64,000 bases of DNA, from assembly GCA_900708905.1 (NCBI GenBank), contig CAADRB010000012.1, positions 2,509,280 through 2,573,279 of the forward strand, in the 5' to 3' direction. The first letter of the stretch is position 1, and the number at the start of each line of letters is the position of its first letter. Below are positions 11,601 through 22,500 of the stretch, one piece after another. Below the pieces are notes generated by a model. That model was not told the origin of the DNA. It made no database searches and worked only from the letters and a program-made list of their open reading frames with translations. This stretch comes from Hymenolepis diminuta. Taxonomy: Eukaryota > Platyhelminthes > Cestoda > Cyclophyllidea > Hymenolepididae. The translations under genes and the position numbers were made by a program.

Positions 11601-13531
11601 ATTGGAAGTAGGTCAATTTGGCAACATTGCCATCCAATAGAAAAACACTTGCTAGCATGCAGCCTAATATGGGTTTAAAATGGACCAATGAGAAATTAGG
11701 ACACGTGCTCTACTTAACTGCTATTTCATACTGCTTGAGAAGGAATGTAGTTGCCTCTTCCCACTCCCGCAACTTTTTAATGTTCTTTCATCGTTTCTTC
11801 CTCAGTTTATAAAATAAACCAACTCTTCTAATAGTATCTCACCTTATCCATTTTAATGACAGTTTTTGTAGCAATAACGTAATCGGGATGTACTCGTCTG
11901 ATTGGAATTCCATTCACTTTGAAGGGTCCAGTAATCAATAAGAGACCGGAGAATTTGTGACGACCAATGACTACAGCCCTCTTGCCTTTGTGACGACCAG
12001 CTAGCAAGATAACGATGGTGCCAACCTTTCGAAGGGACTTTCGCAGCTTCCATCGTTGTATCGCCTTGTTAGGTTTGTCTCTGTTTCGCTTTTCAATGCT
12101 CTTCTTTGTGGAGAAACCTTTAGAGGCTTTGCCAAGGGCGTGAGTTGATACAGGTGCTCCATCTCGTCTGTGCTGGCTAACTCTGTGGGGAACCTAAAGA
12201 GATAATAACAATTTGTAAAAATCACTCATTATTCATAATACTCAGAGAAGATTTTCGAAGCCTTATTATACTACTAGGATAATATTAAGTAACACTTCTG
12301 GAATCGGTTGACATTTTTTCAATCTAATTCAATTTTCTATTCCATTTTCACAATGGGCAACGCGTTCAGATAGTCAGATGATGGAATCAGAAATGTAATC
12401 CATTTAAGGAATAAGAAAGGAATTAAAAAGCAGAAAGCTTTTACGTTTTATGGGTACAGCATTTTTCTATAGAGCTCAAATAAATGACGACACTCTTAGG
12501 GCAACTAGCGTTCAAAGCTGATACCGACAAAAGACCCTAGGATAACATTACTCCTTTACAGACCAAAAGGCTCTTTTATTTACCTAATTGTTAACAATTG
12601 TAATTAATAAGACAAACTTCAACGGGAAATTATTGTCAAAAGATTGATTATTTTCCGAGCATATGGGCGTAAAATCTTTCCCAATATCATTTTAGTACTC
12701 CTTTATTTCCCAACTAAAAATATAGTAAGATTTAATGAAAACTGACTTTTCCTATACTGTACTGTACATGTATACTTCCAATAATTAAACTGACAGACTG
12801 GCAATCAGTAAGCATTGAATAAGCTAAATAAAAGTACGATTTTTGAAATTTATTTATTAATTTTTGTTAGTGAGTCTGTTTGATTATATTAAATCGTTAC
12901 AGTCTATATAAGAAAACTTATTTTCGGGGGAAAGAGCGTGAAATCTAAGAATTTGGGTCCTGTGAAGTAGAGTTTTCATTTGATTTCTAGCAGTGATCAA
13001 TGTTTGAGATATTTAAGAACCCAGCTTCGAGAAATATGTTGCGGGCAGTTGAACTAAGGTGATATTTTCATAAGAAAATATTGCATTTTCGTGAATATGT
13101 GCTTCACAAACCAACTCCACTTTCTTTAGTGGCAGAGGAAATCGTACTTCTCCAATTTTACGTTTTTCAGATGTTTAGATTTAAAAAATAAAGGGAATCT
13201 AATTTTCAAGGCTCCATAGCAGTTGGTTGGTTTTGGCTCCGAATATAAACTTTATCTAACTTGTTACTTAAATAATAAAAGTAGACTTACTTGTACAGCG
13301 AAGGCTTTCGGGAATCGGCCACACTCGAGATTGCCAATACGAGGACGTTTTGTTGACTTTTTGAAAGTACTTTTGCCTTTTTCTTCTTCTTGTGGAGGTC
13401 GCTTTCGTTTCTTTAATTTCCTTTCATTATTTTCAGTCTCCTTTTTCAAATGCTTCCCGTCATTTTTGCTCTTCTTACTGGAACTAATACCCTTTGTATC
13501 GATGGCCTTGCGCTTCTTATTGGTAGATTTC
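8677..13531 (-). CDS. RPL6: 60S ribosomal protein eL6 (RPL6) exons
   Basis: A structural protein of the large ribosomal subunit. Three minus-strand exons join in phase: 13531-13291 (Lys-rich tail, then a GNLECGRFPKAF segment at the place of the conserved GxGRYSR region), 12193-11843 (core, with GTIVILLAGRHKGKRAVV and SGLLLITGPFKVNGIPIRR) and 8952-8677 (C-terminus, with YLRSQFSLS ending PHKMIF). Donors are CAA|GTAAGT and AAG|GTGAGA. Acceptors end TTTAG and TCTAG. These exons give 288 residues, the length of human RPL6, but the first has no start codon of its own. Its acceptor (TTTTATAG at 13532) fits in phase with the large EF-hand exon upstream. An unseen short first exon with its own promoter between 13.6 and 20.4 kb would be the conventional alternative. 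The core identification is strong; the N-terminus is uncertain. Confidence 0.9.
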
Positions 13532-16500
13532 CTATAAAAAAAATGCATTCATTTATGCTGTACAACTTCAAAAAGATAAATGAAAGGGCAAAATGTACAG
13601 TTCTAATTATATAACTGCTTCATTTTGTCATATTTTTTAAATGTTCAAGTCGAAAATGTGATATCTTCTTAAAATATTCTATTTTGAAAATATTGTGATT
13701 CGTAAACTATACATTTATTTGATCAGTTGATGTTACCCTAGACTGACTTTACTCTATTTGAAATTTCTTCGAATTTTATTTAAAAGGAATGTTATATGAA
13801 CTTTACATCCTACTTTATTCATTCTTGCACGTTCAGTGGTTAAAAATAGATTATTTATATGAATTATTAAACTGTCATGTGACCGATAAATAGCGACCCG
13901 ATAACGGTCCGTTATACACGTGCCTGGTATAACATCGTTATTTGTTACACATCGAACAGATATTTGCTAAAGCTTCATAAGTGATGAAGTAAATCCATAT
14001 TCCATATCATTCCACTCAAAAAATTACTAATATACCCTGAACAAACAAAACCTCAGACGAGGTTTAAAACAGATACTGTTTTAAATATATATAAAACGAT
14101 TTCAATTGCAATTGCTCAAATACGTACTAGAATAATGAAAGAAGTCAGCATCTGCCTCTCACACAATTATAAAACTTTATTGTGAAATAAGAATACAATA
14201 TGATATACCTTTTTAACATAATTTTACACATAACGTGCAAGAGGAATATCAAAATCGAGGTTAATGGATCGTAACATAAATGAATCTTGAAGCAGAATTT
14301 CTATTAATTCGATCTGATAGGTCATTAATTTGACTCATCAACAAAGGGTGCGACCTGTGGAGTTCACAACGCTAACAAGGCTGATTGAGTCACGTGCGCT
14401 AGAACAGTCTGGAAAGTGCGATATGTAGTCGGCCGCGTTGAGAACAAGTGCGGCGAGTGGACATAGGCCTTCTCAGCCAATCAGCGGTCAAGATCCCCGC
14501 AGCCTAGCGCGGTTTTGTATTTAATGACTAAGCTTTCGACAATGATACACACGAGAGTTGAGCAATAAACACTCTGCACACAACACATTGTTCCTTCTAG
14601 CTACTTTGGGGGTAAAGTGATAATAGAGGACTCTGCCAGAGGCTACTTGGACTGCTTAGGAGGATTACTTAGGTGTAGCAAAAAGACTTATTGATGTAAT
14701 ATCTGCTACAGGCCTATTTGATCCACCTTTCTAATTTTTCTATCATTACAGTAGATTTAATAAACTAATTAACTCACCCAAATTCATTTAATGTGTGAAT
14801 TATAAACTGTTTAGGATAATGCGACTGAATAGCTCTGTGTGCTGTTCTGTTTTGCAAAAATTGTTCAATTACTTGAGATCCGTTTGGTGACTTAAATTAC
14901 AGTTCTTGTAGGACTTAATTCTGAACACTACCAATGACTTTGTCCATGTTTTACAATGTGCAAAATCATCAGAGATACTGATTCCGTCATTGAGAATAGG
15001 AAATTATTCTAGATTATTTAACATCTGGAAACTTCATCGAGTATGAATTTCAGTACTTCATTTGCCGCTTTCTTAGCTGCTTGGACCTCATTTATCAAAT
15101 TGTTATTTAACATCGAAAATGTCTGAATTTTTTGTCATGCAAAGAACTAAGCTCAGATTGCTATCTGTCAATTAGTGTGTAATAAAAATAGCCAAAATAA
15201 CTTTCTTGGATGACATTATAATATTTCATTTACGAAATGGCATGAAGAGGATAATGACAGTTATTATATAAAAATAGGCTTTTAACGAATTCCGGTAATA
15301 GAAAAAATTCCTTCATTTTATAATGTGATTTGTCTAAATAATTTAGTCATGTTGCAGCAATCCTTGTTTAGATCGTAATTAGATAAATGAAGGTCAAATC
15401 AGTGAATTAAAAATAGCACAAACAACTTCATTCATCCAGATATTTAGATAATCATTCCGGTCTGAAATATGTTGGAGCAGAATAGATGATTGAATTGCAT
15501 AAATATTTAAAATGAAGCTACTCAAGCAATCAATAAAGATAAAGATAATTTTTAGGCATCCCAAAATATTAAGAGAAAAAGTTCTAACTTGGGAGATGCC
15601 AATGTAATATGTATAATACTAACTAAGCTAGAGCAATTTTCAACACCACGAACTCAGATTCCATAAGACAGGAATGAGGTAGGATCGGCGACTGGTTTAA
15701 TCCATGATTTTATTAGAAATGAGTAGAGAAAAAAAGTAACTTCATAATCAAACAAAAAATTGATTAATTGGGAGAGTAAAATTTGATAAGCAGGTGCTAC
15801 ATAATGCATAAGAATCAATAAAAGCCCTAACGACTGAGAAATGAGTCGTATATACTACTACTGGCAAAAATCGATAAATAATCACAGAATTAAAGTGACT
15901 GCTATATTTTCTTCTTCTCCATGGAATAAATTTATAATTACTAAGTTGAACTTTCTTTACTCGCCTACGTGTTTAGCTGACTTTGTGATATGAAAGTTTC
16001 AACCAAATAAGACAATTTTTTGAAAGGTACACCCACAATAAATCCGACAAGGGTGCCAAGTTTCAGTTAATACAGTTTTATCAGTTCTCCCATCTCTCTT
16101 GTTAGCTTTACTTTATTCCAGCTGAAGAAAAAGTATGATATACGTATGTAACATGGTTTTAAAATTGCCTGCCTATTGTGTTCATGTGCCATTAGTATGA
16201 AAATTCTGATCAATTAAATGCATTTATTTGCGAGTGCTACACCTGAACCAAACTGAAAACTAATTGAATGTAAACTATTTTACGTTTTTAAACAAATGTT
16301 GTTTAAATTGAATTGCATAAAATGTTCCATTCTTGCCTAACCCAAGAAAATTATTTTGTTTTAAAATTGTTTCTCAAAATGAATGAAAAAGTTATAATAT
16401 TGTTAAATTACTTCAGTGACTTTTAAAGTCTGTTGGATTTCCCTTTGTGTGACCTCCAGTGATCTCCGCTATGTTGAATTCAAGCCAGCTATTATCATAT

Positions 16501-19500
16501 GCCTGTACCTTGACTATCAGCAGAAAAATGTATCTTGTGTGATCAATTGGTCTAAAAGCTTTGAACGCAATGAAAGTGGATCCACCCAAAAATAGGGGAC
16601 CAAATTGTGTAAATTCAACATCGAAATACCATGGCGGTGACCTAAATTCAACCTGTGATAAGTGAATACAAAAATCAAACTTATTAAGAATCCTCCGATG
16701 CATAACATTATTTTCTACTTCTAGCCGACCTCCTTCCCATTTTGGGTCAAATGATTTCTCACGATGAAAAATTTTTAATTTCATTTATCTGATCGTTTAT
16801 TTTTGACCATTGTCAAAAGTAGGAAAATTTCCCTTCGAAATCGTTGTGCCCGAAATTTATGACAATACCCCAGATAGAGACTATAAAAATGTAGAAGCAT
16901 TTACGACCTCGAATTTCTCATGACAAAAAAGAGCAGGTTGTTGTGAAACGTGATGTTTTCAAATAAAATCGGTTATGAATACTTGCTTAATGCTAGAACC
17001 TGGCTTGACTCCTCATTAGTCACAATATATATAATATGTAATTTATTAAAGGCAAATAATCTATTGTAGTTTTATTATCAATAAATACATCAACCAGTTT
17101 TAATTAGCTGCTTTCATCATGTCAATTCTGAAGTGAGTCAGTAGCCAAATAGGGTAGTGAACACACAATCGGGTGCGAAAGTTAAGGCACAAATAATGGT
17201 CATAAAGTTGAAGAGGCATATGACGAAAATGGGTGAATGTAAATATTATCATCAAACCATACAAGTTACCGTCGTCTTACCAATATTTAGTTACAAAAGT
17301 GTAATAAACCAACCATCCTTAACAATAAACTGGCCAATAAGGTCTAGATACTCCGAAAATATATTTACTGAGGCAAGATTCCAAAATTTAAACATTCCCG
17401 TGTTAAGGTAAATAAAAATATCGAGTGATATAAATTTGATTACGGTATTAGTGAATAAGATATATTTGCTAGTCGGTTTTATTAAATACGCAACCAGCAC
17501 ATGTCAGACCAGCCAATTAGAAGTAGTAAAGTCTTGAGTGTCGATGATGAAACCAGCCTAAATGAATGCAAAAACTTAATTGGACATTTCAAATGAATAT
17601 AAGGGTATAATATTCAAAATAAGAAATTCGAGGACTTGATTCGCGATAGGTACCCTAGTGGCAGCATGCACGTCTGAAAAATCACAGGGATTGAGGTCAA
17701 AAACTTTGATTCACTCCTACAGATTAGGAAGACCCTTGAAAATGGCAGAAATTAAATTTTCGCAAAGTTGGGCCTTAGAATGTTTTTCGTAGTGTACAAG
17801 ATAGATGCTGGGAAACGTTTTCACTTCATAAGACAGAAAAAATCACAAAAAGAAAAGCATTACTAATACGATTTTAACCAGTTTTGAATTGGTTTTAAAT
17901 GATAGAGTAAGATTATACTAACTTTCTATCCAGTCAGACGTTAAAAATTAGGCTCCCTCAGCTAGTCAGAATTAATTAGATCCACATTGTTTAAAGAGGG
18001 ACAAAAAACGTAAAAAAATCCATCCAAATAGAATGATTAATTTTCTGTTTAGGTTCAAAGTTCTTATTGACAAAATGTAGCCGACAATATTAGTTTAAAC
18101 TGATTTCAAAGTCAAGGCCATGTACATGGACATTTTTAATGTTCTTTGTCCAACAACGATTACTATCGCCATAACGAAACTCGGGCTCAAACAGATCATA
18201 ATATTTAGCAATAAAGTAGATTTGCGAGTTGGATACCAAAACTCTAAATTTTTGTTTCTACAATTTTACGTAATTTAGTATCTCACTCAGTATTATTTTC
18301 TTATACATTATATTTTTCTAAAATGTTTTGCCATTTTGCAATGTTTAAGTTAAGTTAGCCCTCATCATTATCGGATATGATGATGAGCCGACAAGAAATA
18401 ATAATTAACCATTAAAATTATGTAAATATGATCTTTCAGCTTTTGTCAATTTGCACAGATTTCCCCGGCCTTAAAGATAAATATTAACTCGGGGTACTTT
18501 GGGAGTTCATTAGTCTCATCCCCCTGTTCATGGATGTAAATCCAATGAATGAATCACTGAAATTTTCAATAAGTCCCGAACATCAACTCGCCCAGAAATT
18601 TGGAAATGGAATTGAACTTGGGAACATTTAGAAATCACAAGGCAGCTTATGTCCTTGATGAGAGAGTGGACAACACGATGCTCTTAGAATTTGAAGGAAG
18701 TAAGATTCTGGACACCCTAATCTCTTTTTTCACTCTTTTGTTCTCTGGTTAATGCTTCGCTTGAGGAATTTGGTCTTTTCTGTGTCCAGATGCTATCGTA
18801 TGACTGAAACTTGCCAAAGTTCTGCATTACCATAAGTAGAAATAAATTAAATTTAGGAAGATTACTTCAATATATTTGTTAAACTAAATAAAAGAATTTT
18901 TAGATTTATTATGTAAGCTCGTTGTTTCTGTCGTTTGATGACACATATGTGCTTAAAGGAAACATGCACTCAAAACGAGACCAATTGTTCTTGAGAAAGT
19001 ACAAAAGATACCCGCAATTGTTATCATCAAAATTTAAGGAGTTTAAGTCCATCACGACAGTCCATGGTGGCATCGTTTAATTCTCAACGACAGCTATGGA
19101 ACTCGTGGTCTGTACTGTGAAATATCTTGAAGGGTGGGGTAGAGCCTAGAGACATGAAAACAGAATTTTTCAAACTATTCTTGCAGGGAATTTAATTAAG
19201 TTGATGCTGGCAACTGTTTGTGGAGCGTTTAAATTGAAATTAAGTGGTTTCAAGTGCATATTAGCTTAAATTAAATATATAAAACGCTTTCTCAATGAGA
19301 GGTTACTTATTAATAAATGTACAATTCACCCAAATATTATAAATCCATTTAATTAATTCTCAAGAATTAAGTGCTAAATTATTATAATAGAATTCCACTT
19401 AGAGTTAATATTTTTTTTCTCAAATGATGTGTTTTCCTCTTTACAAATCATCAGATGATTAAACTGGAACCGGAGTCTTGTTTTGATAAACTCATAGCAC

Positions 19501-22500
19501 AACAAGCACAACAATTCCATCACTAGACCTACAACAGGTGAAACAATCATCCTAACTGGGACATGATACGTTAGTTTGTGATCTTTGTCCAAATGGATTA
19601 GATAATAAACCCATCATATTCCTCTAAGGATGTCTACCGATGCATGAAAAATTCGTTTTTTCCAAGTAATTTAAAACGTTTACCGATTTTCGCTCAGTAT
19701 TGCTAAAATATAATCACAACACCAAAATCTGGTGTTTTAGAAGTATTTTATGAGAGATAAATATCCTACTCGATAGTTACTCAAGTTCAAACTGCGCACC
19801 GGTGGCGGCAAGATCAAAACATCATCCCATTTCTAAAGGGCTAATTTTAAGGTTAGATAGGGAGATTAAAATAAGGGTTGCCAGGTAATCATAAAATCAT
19901 GGGCAAGGGTTTCCTCTACGATAAATCATTCTTACAAGTAGAAAGGTTTATAACTTAAGCGCCATAAAACTCGAGCGTCAATATTACTTTCAAAAGAACC
20001 TGGCCTATTTAATTATATTAAATTATTGAGATATGAAGCAGACATTTAGAAAAAACTATAATCTTAAAATTGTAATTTTTGAAATGTCATAACCCATCGC
20101 TTTTTGGGATTCTGCTCTAAAAACTTTACTTCGAATATTCGTGAAGGAAAATATTTGATTTATATTCCAAAATTTTGTCCACATTGCAAGGCACAAGAAT
20201 TTCTAACTTTTCAGATGTATATTTCGCGAGTCTACTTTGAAAGTGCCTTATTTGTTACAACTATCTTAAACCACAAATAATTCTACTTTAAAGGATTTAC
20301 GAAAATTAACCTATTCACATAAAGAAAAAATATAACAATATTCTCTCAATCAAAATTAAAATTATTAAAATATTGAAACGGGTTTATAAAACGAAATTCA
20401 ATAAGAAAAAGTTGCTTACTTGGAATCAGCACTATCCCTTTTCTTAGAGGATTCTGATTCTTTTGGAGGTTGATTGGTAATTTCTGATCCACCATCTTTA
20501 GATTTCCTTGTCGGAGGTGTCCTCTTTTTCTTTAAGGTATTTTCCAAATGTCTGACTTGTTTCTGTTCTCCCTTTTTGTTCTGCTTGTTTTCAATTTTGG
20601 CCGCTTTCGATTGTTTGTCTGGAACAGAACCTGATGGAGTTGTGTCCATTTTCGAAGTTGTTGCTTTTGACTCTTCTTCGCTATTTTGAGGGGCGTCTTT
20701 CTTTGAGCCTTTTGGTTGATCTTGCTTTCCAGTAGAAGATTTTTTAGATGACTCCTTTTGAATTTTGAATTTTGCCGACTCCTGAGGCACTGATTTCGTC
20801 TGTTTTATTGATTCCTCAGCTGGTTTTTGTTCAATTGTTGATTTATTTTCGCTTTCGTTTGTAAATTCAGAAGGCTTCTCTGACTGCTTGCCCTTTTTAT
20901 TATCTTTAGCCTCTTCTGAAAGTTTTGGCACATCATCGGCTTTCGTTTTTACGGAAGAAGATTCAAAAGGTTTCTTAAACCTCGGAAACTTCTTGCCAGA
21001 TTCTTGACGTTCTGCCGATTCAGGTTCAAATTCCATAGGTTTCGCAGTATCTTCGCTCTTCTGTAAAGTTTGTTTTTTGAATCCTTTTGATTCATCTTGA
21101 TTTTCTTTAGTAGCCTTTTCCCTTTTACTTTCAAGTACTTTCGATTCCTGAACAGTTGAGACCGACGGAGTTATTGATTCCTCGACGGGTTTCTGTTCTG
21201 TTGGGGACTTCTTACCACCTTCTTTCGCAGATTCGGAATTTTTCTTTGGTCGTTTATTCTTCTTGTCCTCTTTATGTTCATCAGAAGATTTTGGCACGTC
21301 ATGGGTTTCCCCTTTCACAGAGGAAGTTTCCGGTGATTTCTTCGGTCTAGGTGCTTTCTTATTAGTTTCTTGCTCAACCGTTGAATCTATTGCCTCTTTC
21401 TTTATAGATTTAATTTCCTCACCTTCATTTAGAGCAGATTCTGAGGCTTTTTCCTCCTGTTTTTGTTTTGAGCTCTTGGATATTTCTTGGGCGGAGGCTG
21501 CGATGGGGTTTATAGATTCGGCTGTTTCCGAAACCGATGACTCAGACAGTTTTTGTCCTTGCATTTCCTTTGAGTCTTTCTGTTCGATTGAAGGAACTGG
21601 AGATTCTACAACATGCTCTTTCGTTGGAATTATGCCAATTTCACCAAAAGGCATAGAGGATTGTTGAGGTTCTGAAATTGATGGAATTATCTCTATATCA
21701 TCAAGTGGCATTGGTTCTTTATCAACTGGAGATGATTTCTTATTTCTCCTACTTTTCTTATCTGCAGATTTCTTCCCATCTTTTGAAGGTTGCTGTTGCT
21801 CATGATAAGTCTTTTCAGTGAGTGGCTCCTCGTGACCTTTTGTGGAAGATTCAGTGCCCTTTTTACATCTCTTATTACCAATTTCGGGCAATTCCTGTTT
21901 GTCTTCCTTTTGTTCAACTACTGTTTCTGTTAATTCTGTAGACTCTTGCATTTCCATTAAGCATGGAATTATTTCAATTTCCATGGGAGTTGGTGTAATT
22001 TCCATTGCAGGCCTTTTACTGAGCTGGAGATTCTCTGATCTCACAGAGGTTTCAGCAGCTGGCACAACAACTTCTTGGACGGCAGTCATTTCGACATCTA
22101 CGGGTTCTAAGGGTTCATCTGACTTTGATTCTGGTGGCTTCTTTTGTCGCTTATTTTTGGGGGGCTTCTTGGGTTCCTGATGAGCAACAGAAGATTCAGA
22201 AGATTTTTTTGATTTATTTTCAGAACTTGGAGCATTTTCATTCACAATAGTTAGAGGTACTGATTCAAGAGAACCGGGAGTTAGTGTAGGTTCTATCTCC
22301 ATCTCCACTTTAGATGGTTCTGAGGGCTTCTTTTCCCGCTGCGCCGTGGATTCATTTGGACTCTCAGATAAAGACCCCGACGTTTTCTTATCACGTTTCT
22401 TTCCTTCTTGCCCAGATTTCTTAGTAGATTCTAAGTGGCCTAAAGATTCAGGGTCTATTTTTTCTTCTGAAAGGTGCTTTGAAGATTCAGATACTTTCTT

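Larger units (their letters stand above)
13532..20419 (-). other. 6.9-kb intron of the fusion gene (or intergenic)
   Basis: Lies between the large EF-hand exon and the eL6 exons. It holds a candidate solo LTR at 14356-14587, an unrecognised 123-codon minus-strand frame at 16413-16784 and one copy of a dispersed repeat near 18.6 kb. A separate eL6 promoter and first exon would have to lie here. I could not identify one by eye. Confidence 0.5.

Noticed and set aside
13223..13537. Plus-strand ORF of 104 codons over the eL6 N-terminal exon
   Set aside because: Antisense shadow of the Lys-rich eL6 exon, with Phe/Leu/Ser-rich translation and no independent support.
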